64,000 bases of DNA from Ectocarpus siliculosus (lineage: Eukaryota; Sar; Phaeophyceae; Ectocarpales; Ectocarpaceae), in contig FN648111.1 in the NCBI GenBank assembly GCA_000310025.1, positions 310,001 to 374,000 of the forward strand. Direction: 5' to 3'. This document shows positions 1-12,050 of this stretch, piece after piece (position 1 is the first letter of the stretch; each line of letters opens with the position of its first letter). The position numbers and the translations under genes are program-made. The notes below the pieces were generated by a model. That model had not been told where the DNA came from, did not search any database, and saw only the letters and a list, made by a program, of their open reading frames with translations.

Positions 1-953
1 TACATCTGCGGAAAGGCGGGAATCGCCTCTGGCTGAATCGGCCGAGGTACGCCACGGTGCAACAATACAGCAGCCCTTTCGTCGTGTGTACTGTAGCACA
101 ATTCATTGCTGTAGGACAGAATGTACGTCCTACACAAATAGATGCAGCAGCGTCGTCCGGAATATGTTGCGAGATGGTAAGAATCAGCTACCTCAAAACG
201 AATCCTACACTGTTGTGTTTGTCGGTGCGAAATGCTGTCAGCCGGCCAGGTCATCTTCACGGTCGCAAGCACGATATAATCCAGCGAAAGCACACTACCA
301 ACTGAATTGGGACAGGTCTCAACACCTCAAGAGTAGCTAGCGCTCACGAGCAGGGCTTCGTTCCATATGAAGCAAATTATTATCCCCATTGCAGCGACTA
401 GTTTTTTTTCTCTGAACCTCGAAGGTTGAACGAGAAAAGGCTGGATCAAGCAGCCTCGTGTGGAAAACTGTGGAGAGACCGGCGAAAACGGTCTCTCGGT
501 GAAAACGGCCTCGAACGTCAGCGGCCTTCCCAGAACTTGATACCGCAGCATAGCATCAGAAAACATTGGTTTTGAAAGGAGTACGCTAAATAGTGTGTCT
601 TCACAGCGGCGTGTGTGTGTGGCTCAACAACGGCGCAGGGGAAGTGGAGCGTGAGGCATACGCTTGGCTCCCTGTGTTGCTAGGCATCTGGGGGTTCGTG
701 TCACATGTGTGAGGTCCTCCGTTGGCCAGCGGTTCCATATTGCCCGATATGCCCGGCGTCCGCGCGCGTGTCCCGATGAAAAAATGTCGGTTTATTTCTG
801 AACACCGCAACAAGGTGGAGGCGGATACAGACATGCGGGGAGCTGCAGCAATTGCAGGATCGGGTGACGCGGACAATTGTGCAACTTCTGTGCTAATGTT
901 CTCCGGTGTGGGGCAGGATGTGGACATCCCTATTCCCATCCCCCCTCCCACAG
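1..953. other. No supported gene; upstream or intronic sequence of the MAPKKK
   Basis: Open frames on both strands here overlap each other and show no recognisable motif or consistent splice borders. The stretch may be intron or 5' sequence of the kinase gene that follows, because the first readable kinase exon lacks a start codon. Nothing else is visible. Confidence 0.4.
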
Positions 954-3900
954 AGGAGCTATCCGAGTCACTAACCGTGGAAGTTTCTGCAGATTTTTCC
1001 GCGGATCTTTCGGAAGACTCGGATTCAGGATCGGGCGTTTGGAGACATGGAGGGTAGGTTTGTTTCAAACCTATTAGTAGAGACAGGGCTGCATCAACCA
1101 GAAACAGAGCAAGATACCAACCATAACACTAACTATACATGTCCAGCATTCCAGCCCGGGCGTGCCTTTCAAGCCCATAAGCATTCCGTCACAAGCAATA
1201 CGCCAACAACAACAGACTAATGCATAAGAACTGTATTCCTTTTTCTTACCTGGCTCTTAGCATGTCCCCAATCTCGGTGTTGTGGACTAGCGTCTATGCG
1301 ACTCCCAACGGATGTCTATCGTATCGTATTTTCGTAAACCTTGACCCAGCGGACTAGCGTCTATGGGATTCCCATCGGACGTCTATCGTAGCGCATATTA
1401 TTGGAAAACCTTGATCCAGCGGCATTGTGTATATTTCCGGTGAGGGGGTTGCATCGCTGCTTGGGGTCCTCACGCACACAAAAGTAACTACATGAGGTTG
1501 TGGTGATATCCTCCCTGCGTGCGCTTCGACGATTTCATGGCTTCCGTCGCCATGTTGTACACACGCTGCGCCCGTCTCTTTTCCCTTCAGGCCGGATGAT
1601 GGCGAGGACAGCCAGTGGGCGGCTGACAACGGTTGCCACACGTGCGTCTCTCGCCACCCCCACCCCCACGCCATCCACTGGAAGAGGGGGGAGCAGATTG
1701 GGATGGGCTCGTTCGGCAAGGTGAGGGGTGCAGAGGACGGGGATATTCCACCCATGGTACGCCTCGCGATTGTTGTGGCGGTCTGCGGATGCGCGGAGAA
1801 GTTCCTTGCACTTCGGACAGCGCTAGCTTGTTGCAAGGCTAGACGTCTGCATAGTAGCCGAAGCTGTTCTTTCGATCTTGCCGTAAACGTCAGTCCTTGC
1901 GGGGAGGGAGAGCTTGTGCAATGTGCCCCAAAAATTCCAGGTCATTGGCGAATTCAATGACATCTGCACCGCACGCAGGTCTTCTTCACGGCTTTGATAA
2001 TTGTGCATACTCATCTGTATTGATGTAAGGGTCGAAGGCGCCCCCGCCGCAGGTGCCGACGTATTTTCAGAGCTCGGATGTTTTGATTTTGCATGCCTCA
2101 ACTCTTACCTTTTCATGCGAGAATAGTGAACCATCTATCCGTAGATCCGTGGATGGGCGGGCAGTCAGACGATGCCTAGTCCATGTCCGATTCTCGGATT
2201 CCTCGCGTGTTGGTAGGCGTCATTGATGTATCTCTCGACCATACTTTTTTGCTTCCAATGGCATCCTGGTGGCGCGTACGAACCAAGCTTGACGCGATTC
2301 GCTCGCGTTCAGAACGGGCGATTTACACGGACAGAGGCAGCATTGTGTGTCTCGGGACAACTCCTTTCATCGTCCAGAGTTTCAATCATTCTTGGGGCAC
2401 CTCTCATGTACGTACGTACGCGTGTGGTGTCCAACGAAAAGGTGTTCAAAGGGTTGAACGAGTCTACCGGGGAGCTGTTCGCGGTTAAGCAGATAAGCCT
2501 CAGGCACGGTCTGAGGGACGAAATCAACACCCTCGAGGCAGAGATCGATCTCATGAAAGACCTCGACCACAGGTGAAGATTTTCCGTAGCATTTGGCATT
2601 GTCAGAGGCGTGAACCTCATGTACGCGTACCCCACGTTCTTGAAGCGATTGTATAAAACATCGAAATTGTACCGGCAGAAAATTGGCCCACGTCAGACGC
2701 GCTCACGTGCGTTCCCTTCGCTGTGCGAAAATGTTATAGTATCCTTGGCGCGGACATCCAGTACAACTTCATCGTGCCGGTGTGGGCTTGACCTTCGACA
2801 AAGTGAGGCTATAAACGTGCTTGCAGGCCCTCTCCCGCACCCCTAACCCGGTCTTGCGTAATTCGTGGTGCTACCTTGGCGCGATTGGATGCAGGCACAT
2901 TGTTCGCTACTGCGGCACCGACCGAGGAACGCGGCACCTGTACATCTTTCTCGAGTATGTCCCGGGTGGGTCCATCGCAAGCATGCTGCAACAGTTCGGA
3001 GTGTTCAGAGAAGACTTGGTCAGGCGGTTCATGCACCAGATTTTGCTCGGAACGCGGTACCTGCATGACAAAGGGATCATCCACAGAGACATCAAAGGCG
3101 CCAACGTTCTGGTTACTGAACAGGTACGACTGTATATTGTAGTATATCCCGTTGCAACACGGCGAATCGGTCAGAATAACAATGGACACCGCTTCACTGC
3201 AAACATGTAGTCACAGTCCCGGTGGAACTCCGTCGTGCAACATCTATCGATTTTAACTCGCGAAATAGCCGTCACCTACCATGCGCAGAGTTGTTATTCT
3301 TCCTCAGTTTCTCCTGATGTCTACGGCCGTGCAGTACATATGTAGCTCGTGCCTTCAGCCATCCCCAACAACATGCTGTGTTCCATCCACAAGAAAGTAC
3401 GACTCTTCGTTGTAGGCGTTCCTTCGACTTGTGTGCCTTTCCGTGTCGCACGTTGCAAATCACGATATTCTGTCCTTTCACTGTGCAGTAGTCCTTTGGA
3501 GGTTGTAAGCAGCATATGCGACCCCCAGGGCCCCACACACTAAATTCGTTTCAGCAGAAACCTTGAAGTAGTTTAACGTCACGATGCTGTGCCCGTAAAC
3601 GCTATAGACAGCTAGCAAGGCGATGCCACCGTCATGCCCACTTCGCGTATTGCACTTCTTGTCGACTCGGCTCTCAGGGCATCGCGAAACTGGCGGACTT
3701 CGGGTGCTCCAAGCAGTTTCAAGGAGTAACCACTCCGGTGAGAACGACTTACAGTACACACGAAAAGGCCATTGTACCTATCTGAGCAACAACACCACAG
3801 GATTTTTGTCTATACAAGTGTGAGCCAGTTTGAATCCGAAGGTGGTGTCAACATATGGTTATACAGTAATGCATCGCAGAACTCTCGGGCATAGATGAAT

Positions 3901-5175
3901 CAGTACTCAATCATCTTCGCCATTGACCACACCATTTAACAGATGTCGATACAGTCAGCGCAACCGAATTCTTGAGTACATTTCGGCGTGCTCGGTGCCG
4001 TTGACCGCCTTCACACGATTTTGCGATAGCTTTGCGGTGGTCGCGACAAATCCGTTGGGAGTATGCGTAAGAATAAGAAATGTTTCGGTGAGAAACTCTT
4101 GCGATCAACGTCACCGATAGACGATGGTCAGAAAACGGACGACGGTCATCTTGGAGTACAACGCTGTTCCAATGTGCATGGCTCGCGTCGCGTGTCAGAG
4201 CTTCGACGATAGCCTAAGGACCATGCGGGGGTCGGTTCCGTGGATGGCTCCCGAGATGGCCAAGCAGACGGGCCACGGCCGAAGCGCCGACGTGTGGAGC
4301 GTAGGGGCGACGATGATCGAGATGTACACGGCTCGGTATCCCTGGCCTCCGTTCTCGAACAACATGGCGGCTATCTACCACGTCGCCACCGCCACGGCAG
4401 TGAGTTCATGAGTCTCTCTGTGTATAGTCCCTTGGTTGAGAGGGTGTCACATGCTTTTGGTCGCTTCGCTCCCGCCGTACAGGGAACGGACACGATTGGC
4501 CACATTCTTCGTGCATCGACGGCACGGCTGAAGGATGGTGATGTCCCTCGGCTAAGTGCCTCGATCAACAGTGCACACGCCACATATCGCTGCCATCGCT
4601 CATTACCCAGCCAAGTGGTGAGATTTGCAGTTCTGACGACCTCAGCTCTTACGGGGTCGTGGCGATAGCTAACTTAGGTGGCTAGGACAAGAAGAAATGC
4701 TACGTCCAACAGCAATGCTCGTGTCCTTCCTTACCGCTGTCCACCTCGCAGCCACCGGCATTTCCTGAAAACATTTCCTCGGAAGCGACGGATTTTCTGT
4801 CGAAATGCCTCATCATCGACCCTGATGCGCGGTTGAAGGCCAACGAACTTCTGCAGCACCCGGTATGCGAGCGGAACCAAAAAGCATGTGCAGGCTCTGG
4901 ATTGTAGGATGGATGGAGTAAACGGCCTGCTGCGACCCTTGATAAACAACTGTTGCAGCGCAGCTTACATAGCACAGTTTCACGATCTTACACAATCTTG
5001 GTCTTTTAACCATGAACTCCGCTCCCTAACGGCATGCCTGGCGATCTCGTCCGCCGTTTTTCCTGACGATATCTATCCGCAGTTCCTTCTAGTTGCTGAA
5101 GCGGAGCTCGAGGCTTCTTTCGGCCAAGGGCCTGGCGGCTTCGGCTTGGGCGATGGCACAGCCGAGCTAAGCTAG
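954..5175 (+). CDS. MAP kinase kinase kinase (STE11/MEKK type), C-terminal kinase domain
   Basis: Serine/threonine kinase that would phosphorylate MAP kinase kinases in a cytoplasmic MAPK cascade. Spliced exons: 1591-1720, 2442-2572, 2895-3123, 3678-3737, 4199-4399, 4752-4862 and 5083-5175 (TAG stop); every junction keeps phase. A tentative upstream acidic exon, 954-1053, ends in a phase that fits 1591. In order: IHWKRGEQIGMGSFGKV (glycine loop), FAVKQI (catalytic lysine), EYVPGGSI hinge typical of MEKKs, HRDIKGANVL catalytic loop, ADFGCSKQF activation segment, GSVPWMAPEM, DVWSVGATMIEM and a final LLQHP helix followed by a ~30-residue Gly-rich tail. All kinase-critical residues are present, so it looks active. 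The kinase is C-terminal, as in MEKK/ANP proteins. The N-terminal regulatory part is unresolved and may begin outside the window. Family identity is firm; the exact STE11 subfamily is not. Confidence 0.88.
1285..1421. repeat. Two-copy tandem repeat (~67-70 bp)
   Basis: The unit beginning GACTAGCGTCTATG occurs at 1285 and again at 1352. Both copies end in CCTTGAYCCAGCG, with scattered substitutions and small indels. It lies in the intron upstream of the first firm kinase exon. Confidence 0.8.
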
Positions 5176-6861
5176 GGGGATTGCGTGACGGCCAGGTTTT
5201 CCCGGGGCCAGCAGTAACAGAAGAAGCTTTGCCGCTCATTGTCATATATTTTCCGGTTCAGCAGTGGCGTCGGGACGTGTCGGCCGCGATCCTAAAGATG
5301 GGCCGGTTTCGGACTACAACATGATCGTGCCCTGTGGGACGCGCGCCATTCAGGGGTAGGGTTGAAGCACCGTGTTTGTCGAAAACCAGGTTTGTAGCGG
5401 GCCTCGTCTCTTGTTGTCCTTGACGACACGAAGGCAATGCTTCGAACGTTGTTGTGTCCATGAGCTAAAATCACCTCCGCTCGTGGAAAAACCAAGACAA
5501 ATAGGCGTGCCAAATCTTGATGTAGTGTACAGTCAGTCCGAATTGTCACCGGGGAGTTATATATTCTACTGTGGTCTAAGTCCGTTTCGTTCGTTGTCGC
5601 TGTATCCTATCCCCTTGACTCAAAAGGCACGGGTGCATCTTTCTTTCTTTGTTTTCCGACATCACCCTTCACTCATCATTATGCACATGGCAAGTCGTTA
5701 CTGTCGTTGTGGTCGTCGCAGGCTGTTGGCGTCGTTGCTAGACTATTAATGTTCGTGCCTTTCCCAGTCTCAAGACTCAAGACTGCGGTCACAAGAAAAC
5801 GGAGGCGAAAGCTACCGAAGAAAGAGTATGAGGAGGGGCTGTTATCCTACGGGTACTGGGGAGGGACATGGGGGCATGGTTTAGTGCAAAGTGTATTGTG
5901 CTTGGAGGGGTAGGTGGACGGGGCTGGCTACTGCAGGTGTTCGCTTTCCTACAGTGGCGAGGGCCGGAGAACTAGTAGTCCGTAGCAGCACAGTTCGGGA
6001 ACCAAGAAAGAGGCGTACGTACACAAACCTGTGTTGGCGTGTTCTTATATGTAACGATTCTCGGCGTAGTGGCGAGAGAGACTTTCCTGTGCCGGTCGAT
6101 CGATGGGGGTCTATGCGTCTGCCACACTCAGCGTGAACGTAGCTGGTAGCCAATAACGGAATAGTCTAGGCTATTTTGCTGGGTCCCGAAGGCACATCAC
6201 GCAATCACCAACTCATACAACTGTAGTAAGAGAGGTCTCATCTTCGACTGACTCGGGAAGAGATTCTTGGCCAGACACACGGCTCCTGTGGTAAACAAGT
6301 AGGACATACACATGGCAGTAGCAGGCCCTCTCGTACAGCCATCTCCTCAAAGCATCGACTATCCTCGATGCCCGACGAGGAGCGCGCTCATCATGCGGGC
6401 CGAGACTTGCCGATGATCCCGTACATACAAATTGTAGATCATCCATGTTTGTCTACAGAATGCTACTTTGGCTGGGGAAAATGTGGAGCAGGAGTGCGTC
6501 TCTTCTCCGCAAGTCACCGTTGGCAGCCTCAACTTAACCACGATTCCCACGCGCCACACCCCACTGTCCTCCTCACTCTAGGTTCTAGGCCCACTGCCCC
6601 GCCGTGTGGCGTGTGACTGCTCGCCCGCCATCCCTACAGGCCGACAGAACTCTGCCTTGTTGCTGCTATCCCCCCAAAAATATGTACCGGCCTCGCTGTA
6701 TTGGAGAGAGAAGTCTCGGTTGCTGCACATCTGGCTGCCCATTATTTCCTCTTCGTGTTTCGTTCCTCCCCCTGTCTGTTGACGCGTAGAACACGGTACC
6801 GCTGACCGTGTATTTCGTTGTTGCGCGATCCTGCTCTTTGGATCACAATCAAATTGGGGAG
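5176..6861. other. Intergenic region after the MAPKKK
   Basis: No frame here shows a protein motif or a phase-consistent exon pair on either strand. It presumably holds the kinase 3' UTR and spacer. Nothing else is recognised. Confidence 0.5.
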
Positions 6862-7066
6862 ACCCAATCCATCTGGTGATGTTTCAGCATGCAGGTATCC
6901 TCACTCAACGCGTCTATGTATCCGGCAATCTCCAATCCAATCCACCTGTGAGGTTTCAGCATGCAGGTATCCTCACTCAACGCGTCTATGTCTCCGGCAA
7001 TCTCAAATCCAATCCACCTGTGAGGTTTCAGCATGCAGGTGTCCTCAATCAAGGCGTCTTTGCAGG
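6862..7066. repeat. 72-bp tandem repeat, about three copies
   Basis: The motif GTTTCAGCATGCAGGT starts at 6881, 6953 and 7025, giving an exact 72-bp period. The first two units are nearly identical and the third diverges after about 25 bases, running into the duplicated segment that follows. The period is a multiple of three, so a frame stays open through it, but nothing suggests it is translated. Confidence 0.92.
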
Positions 7067-7318
7067 ATGGTCCTGCAACGAAGTCCTGCAGGATGGAAAA
7101 CGCCTCCAGAACCATCCCACCACAATAACAGAACCAAACACAGAACCACGCACCAAACGACCGCTCTTTTTTCACCACGAAGACACACCGAGCACACAGC
7201 CGCCTCCTTGCGCGGCACACGAAGCACACAGCGCCCACACCGGGCAGACCACACACAGACCACAGCAGACATGTCCCTCATGGATATTATCGGGGGGAAA
7301 GCGGCGAATCGCAGTTGA
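7066..7318 (+). pseudogene. Truncated copy of a 5' gene segment (matches 11,804-12,041 inverted)
   Basis: About 230 bp here match, in reverse complement, the 5' flank and first codons of the small minus-strand gene at 11,366-11,830. Both read MSLMDIIGG from the ATG (7271 here). Here the frame stops after 15 codons, where the other copy continues. It is therefore a duplicated promoter/5' UTR/start-codon segment without the rest of the gene, either a gene fragment or the end of a dispersed repeat family. Confidence 0.6.
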
Positions 7319-7385
7319 ATAGGAGAAAGCTCTGCTCAGTGATGTACATCAGTGCACTCTACGATATTGATGGGTCGATGATACA

Positions 7386-7589
7386 ACCGTACACGACACA
7401 AGATAACACACGACCTGGACCGATTTTCAAAGCTCGATAGTCTCAACGACGAGGAGGATGAATAATCGAAACGATCCGACCAGACAGTTTCAACGCTACC
7501 GTTTTCAGCGTTACGATTCTTTCTGCTGTTATAAATCGAGCTTTGAAAATCGGTCCAAGGGGTGTGTTATTATCTTGTGTCTTATACGG
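7386..7589. mobile_element. MITE, family 1, copy 1
   Basis: About 204 bp with terminal inverted repeats of ~53 bp. The left arm (CCGTACACGACACAAGATAA...) runs to GATTTTCAAAGCTCGAT at 7438; the right arm is its reverse complement starting ATCGAGCTTTGAAAATCGG at 7535 and ending near TATACGG at 7589. There is no coding capacity. The same termini recur at 30,717-30,937, ~51,495-51,737 and 51,733-51,947. Confidence 0.85.
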
Positions 7590-7756
7590 CACTCTCGGGC
7601 TGTTCAAGCTTGCTGTATGCATACAGCATTAATTGCAGCTCACGGCATCATGGTGACGAAACAAGAACGGCTAACGATCATGGCGCCGTTTGCATATAGC
7701 CCAAGAGTCTTCTTGGTGATGAGCGGATGGGTGTTCGCCCGAGGGTTGAAGCAGTT

Positions 7757-7840
7757 GGGATGAAGAACTTGAAAGCGAGCGGGTCAAAGTATTATTTGGG
7801 ACGAAGAACTTGAAAGCGAGCGGGTCAAAGTCTCATTTAG
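7757..7840. repeat. 42-bp tandem repeat, two copies
   Basis: GAAGAACTTGAAAGCGAGCG followed by GGTCAAAGT appears twice, 42 bp apart. The copies differ mainly after the shared core. Confidence 0.85.
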
Positions 7841-8199
7841 GCAAATGGGTTCCAGGCACGGTTTTGATCAATCGCTTGCGGCGTGCGGCCGGCGTGCCAA
7901 AAAAAAAACACAGGTTGGTAACACCCTTTGGTGGTTTAATCCTAAAATCGGAACAAGCACGGGCTCACGCAGATGAAACACCACACCACGCCCGGGATCC
8001 TTCCGTCTATGATAACCCCAACAATTTTACATGCGTCTGTCCAACCCACCGGAAACCAAGAAAATAATACACTCCCATTCGCCACGCCTGCAAGCACACA
8101 AACACGGACGCCGAGGACGGTTCCGAGACTAACCAAGTGGGGCCGAGCGCCCGGGATGATACGGTTCGTGTCACTCACTGCAAGCATGGGTCCTGCAAT

Positions 8200-10407
8200 T
8201 CAACCGTAAGTTTGGTTGTACGTACGTCTAGCCGCTCCAACCACAGCACCCCCCTTGCGAGACGCCCGTTTTCTTTTGCCGGTGTCTCTGCTCGTCGGCG
8301 GGCGGACGACAGCTGGATTTGCCACCGCCAATCCTGCCGACGATCCTATCCTCGACGCCTGGTGCACTCCCTGCTTAAATTGCTGCACGAGTGCCCGCAG
8401 GGCTTCGGGAGGCACAGTCTCTACCCCCAAGCTTACAGCTGCTGTTGCCTCCTTGAGGCAGTCTACGTAGAGAAATCGGCGGTCTTGCGGGGTGGGCCCG
8501 GTCTCCTTCAACTGCACTAGAGAAGACTCAATGGTCACGTTACCAGCATCCCACTGCACCCCTCCCCCTGCTCCCCCCCCCCCCTTGTCGCCGTCCGTGG
8601 CACACTGCAGCCTGCCGGTGGCGACAAGCGGGGCCTGTTGTTCGCCCTCAGATAGGGCCTCGTGGTTTTTGGTTACGGCCCACTTGGGCTTTGCCCCCTC
8701 TGGCCACTCAGTTGTCGCCCTCCGCCCCCTCTGGCCACTCATGGTCCTGGGGTGTACTCTTCGGCCATGCAGAGCCTCTATGACGACCGCTTGCGCGGCC
8801 GGTTTCAATCCAGCATCTGGAACGGAGAACAAGAACGCGGACGTAGTATGGACGACACACTCGTTGGGCCACATATCACACGTCCGACCAACACCGGACA
8901 ACACACTCGTTGGGTCAAACACCGAACTGCCCGACTAGCCTATTTTTAACCTGTCCCCGGGTAGGAGGACACCTTGCGTCCCGTGTAAAGGTATACCAGA
9001 GCAAAAGAAGTTCGCGTTACAACGACACCCACAATCAGCACACACCTATCAACGCGCCTCACTTGCCCTCTTGCGGCAAGAGTCCAAGCTGTACAGCACG
9101 TCGTATAGTTTGATGATGTCAACGAAACACAAAACGTTCGCGCCCAACTTCGGGGGGCGGAGGCGGGCAACGACACTACCTCGAGCACCAGCAAAGCGAG
9201 GCTAGACGACTTACCAGTGAGCTTCGCTGCGGTCTCCTTCATTGGGGTCGTCAATGGCCCCTTCTGTGCTTGTTGAACATCCGCAGCCTCTTTGTCGACG
9301 GTGTGCAGGTGCTCCAAATCCATCGTCGTCAACCGCGGATGCTGGTGGACGTCGGTCTTAATCGGCCATCGAATGTTGATCTGAAGGCCAGTCAGTCGGT
9401 AACACAACAGTCACGCAGCAACGACAGCAACGATAAGCAAAGTGTGTTCATCGTATTTTCAAGGAGGTTAAACCACCCTATCAAAAACAATCTCGACCCC
9501 ATGCTGACGTCAACCAAAACAAACCAAGAACCTCCACGCATGTGTGTGTACGAGCTGGGGCGTTCCATCATATTCAAATATAGTCGCATCGAACACACGG
9601 CGAGCGGAGAGTAAGGTGCTGTCTTTCATGCTTGCAACACGACAGAAGAAGTGTTTCCTGCCCCCCCCCATCATCTCTCCTAGCCCTTCATTTGCATAAC
9701 GACAACATTCCAAGGCAGGGCTGCAGAACCCACACACACACACAACACCAACCTTGCAGTTGCAGCCGGTCCTCTGGCTGTCGCTTCTCCGGCTCTTCGT
9801 GCTGTTGTCTGCCACACAGGTAAAGGAAAGGGGAGTGGCAGGAGACCGCCTAAAGCACATTAGGTACGGTCGAGTATGCATAGGTTGCGTGGAACATATA
9901 TTCCTCACTCCTCACTCTCCAACATGTTCATCTCTGCAGCGCGCGTCATGCCTGGACCTGAACGTCGCTCTTTTTGTACCCATTGATGCAATACACCAGG
10001 TGACACATACCGAATCGGGGGCGGGTGTTACTGCGGGTGCCCTTTACCACGTCGCGGCGCCCAACCTCTACGCCACGTGTGTTCCATACGTCGGCATTCA
10101 CGCGGGGAAAATGGGGGGGGGGGGAGATCATGGCGCATTTATACTAACCGGTACTTGCTGGTTTTTTCCGTTGCGGCATGCCATGTACGCATTGCAACGT
10201 CGTCGCCACCACTCGACCGCCCCCCCTCTCCTTAGAAGATGTGGACACGGACACCTTGACCCCATGCTGTTCGCACACGTCCTTCACGGCCGATACTAGC
10301 TGGGGAATGTCCTTCTCCTTTGTGGGGATGTTTCCGAGATCCCTCTTCAGGGCGTCAGCGCTGTACACCCATTTTTCCTGCACGACAGGCAACCGGAACC
10401 AGGGCAT
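8200..10407 (-). pseudogene. Internally deleted FAR1/Mutator-like (MULE) transposase copy
   Basis: Reading leftward, exons 10407-10155 (ATG, MPWFRLPVV), 9808-9753 and 9380-9215 join in phase, with donors such as GTAAGT. They encode an N-terminal domain of FAR1/WRKY-GCM1 character: WVYSADALKR, a Cys/His-containing VHGMPQRKK, RTGCNCK and VHQHPRL (the HNHP position). A fourth exon starting near 9179 runs to a stop after SCRKRASEAR. Then 8922-8200 encodes a C-terminal block alignable with the transposase at 13,813-17,069: WPEGAKPKW versus WPDVARPRW, LKETGPTPQDRRFLYVD versus LKEKGPTDQDRQVLYAD, and ANPAVVR versus ANPGTVR. The DDE catalytic core and SWIM finger expected between them are missing, with no room for them. 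It is best read as a deletion derivative. Terminal inverted repeats were not found. Confidence 0.68.
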
Positions 10408-11365
10408 ATGGCAGCAGATGGGTAGAGGGTCAGTGTGGTGTTAGGGTATTAGAGGAAAATTAATGTGGTGCGAACATCAGGAAAAATGTAACCTTGATCT
10501 CCCTGTTCCTTCCCACCACAACATAGTACCCACCGGCGTGTTTCTCGGTACAACAAGACGTATGCGCCGCGGTCACACAGGAAGGAGGGGGCGAGGGGGT
10601 GAACAGCGGCCTTTTTTTTTCATTTCCTTCTCTTGCCTCGCCTCGCTTTGCCCCACTTTTGTTTTCGTTTCTAATTGTCGTTTCGCACCACCGCCCTCCC
10701 GCGGTGCGTGCCATCGGTTACTCGCGAAAGGGTTCGGCCGTCCCTTCCCCGGGCTAACGGCGGGGGCGAGTTGTGACTACTCGCGGGCTCCGTCGCTTTC
10801 AACCGTAAATTTGAAAAAGTATCACCCGCACAGGGAATCGAACTCCAACTCTACACTAGCACTACAACACCGGGCAACGGGACCTTCTGTTTCACCAACT
10901 TGTATGATGTGCGCGTCATGGTTATTGCGCACCAATATGCAGGAAATGTGCATACCTTGGTGGGACTACTCGGTGCTGCTCCTTTCTCCACGCTTCCCGA
11001 ATGTTCGGCGCTCCCCGATCCTCTCTCCGCAAGCGTTGACCTTCCTCCCCCTTCACCTATCTGCTGACATCAGGAGAGAGAAAAGGAGAAAGAGACAGAG
11101 AGACAAACAGACGAAGCACACAGCAATAAATGAATACACAGCAGGTGGAACGAGGCTCGTTGAATGCGTGTGCGTGAACTCTTCGGACTTCAAGAATAAC
11201 TACCTACAGCTTACCGGTTCTCGATCTGCTTTGTTAATCGTCACCGCGTGTCAATCGTCACCGCGTGTACGCGCGTGTACAGCAGTGCATATGTGCGTGT
11301 ACAGAAGTGCACATGCATGGAGACTATGACCAACTAGACTATTTTTTTTCTGCTTGTGTTAATCC
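10408..11365. other. Intergenic sequence, no gene recognised
   Basis: Long frames on the + strand (10,463-11,329) have no motif and run through low-complexity pyrimidine tracts. Short GTGTAC-rich repeats lie near 11,240-11,310. Nothing else can be supported. Confidence 0.5.
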
Positions 11366-11830
11366 TCACCACATCCCCTCCCTGGGCATCTCCCGGAACA
11401 TTTGCTGTTGAGATATCGCTTCCTGCTGCTCGTGCTTCTCTCGGAACTTCTCTTCGTTGCTCTTCACGTCCTGCGTTTGACTTTGACGTTACAGCAGTAT
11501 AATAGAACAAGGGGAGACAGAGGGGAAAGAAAAGAAAATAACAAGGCTAGGGAGTGTTTCGGGCGGTCGGGGTCTTCCACTTATAGGGTCGCTAACAGGC
11601 AGAACGCAGACACCGTTGACCTGCATTCTTCTTTAGGAATCCCTCACCATTTGCTCTGGAGCTAATCCTGAATCTCCTGCTGCTCCTGCTCCTGCTCTGG
11701 CCTCCTGCTGCTTGTGTTTCGTTGACTCGTCGCGGCCGCTCTCGATTTCAATGACGCTGCTGCTGTCCGAAAGCATGTCGTCATCTCCACCCAAGGGCAG
11801 CCTTCCCCCGATAATATCCATGAGGGACAT
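11366..11830 (-). CDS. Small acidic/Gln-rich protein of unknown function
   Basis: Two exons on the minus strand: 11830-11648 (ATG, MSLMDIIGGRLPLGG, 61 codons, donor GTGAGG) and 11470-11366 (acceptor CGCAG, TGA stop), joined in phase 0 for 95 residues. The N-terminal part has a DDDMLSDSSS acidic run and a Lys/Gln-rich segment; the C-terminal part is a charged helix, EEKFREKHEQQEAISQQQMF, that could form a coiled coil. No family is recognised. The charged tail resembles C-terminal helices of transposon-associated trihelix/NAM-like proteins, but that is only a resemblance. Its 5' flank and first nine codons are duplicated at 7066-7300. A MULE is inserted 220 bp upstream of its ATG. It may belong to a dispersed repeat rather than being a host gene. 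Confidence 0.5.
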
Positions 11831-12041
11831 GTCTGCTGTGGTCTATGTGTGGTCTGCCCGGTGTGGGCGCTGTGTGCTTCGTGTGCCGCGCAAGGAGGTG
11901 CTGTGTGCTCTGTGTGTCTTCGTGGTGAAAAAAGAGCGGTCGTTTGGTGCGTGGTTCCGTGTTTGGTTCTGTTATTGTGGTGGGATGGTTCTGGAGGCGT
12001 TTTCCATCCTGCAGACTTCGTTGCAGGTTGCAGGACCATCC
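11804..12041. repeat. Inverted copy of the 7066-7300 segment
   Basis: Reverse complement of the segment at ~7066-7300, covering the 5' flank and start codon of the small minus-strand gene. Shared landmarks include the GGAGGCGTTTTCCATCCTGC core and the GGGACAT start-codon context. The MULE target site lies immediately beyond it. Confidence 0.85.
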
Positions 12042-12050
12042 TGCAAATAG
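12042..12050. repeat. Target site duplication, left
   Basis: TGCAAATAG directly precedes the left terminal inverted repeat and is repeated exactly at 18,103-18,111. Nine base pairs is the length typical of Mutator-like insertions. Confidence 0.9.

Noticed and set aside
601-1068. 155-codon minus-strand frame with Ser/Glu-rich sequence
   Set aside because: It overlaps the candidate plus-strand acidic exon that keeps phase with the kinase; no motif supports the minus reading.
10828-10900. Minus-strand B-box-like GAGTTCGATTCC next to a Ser/Leu-like variable region
   Set aside because: The 5' acceptor strand complementary to TGCGGGTGA is not found at the right distance, so no tRNA is called.
10463-11329. 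288-codon plus-strand open frame
   Set aside because: Composition-driven, rich in Ser/Pro/Arg/Cys without motif or conserved pattern, spanning obvious non-coding pyrimidine tracts.
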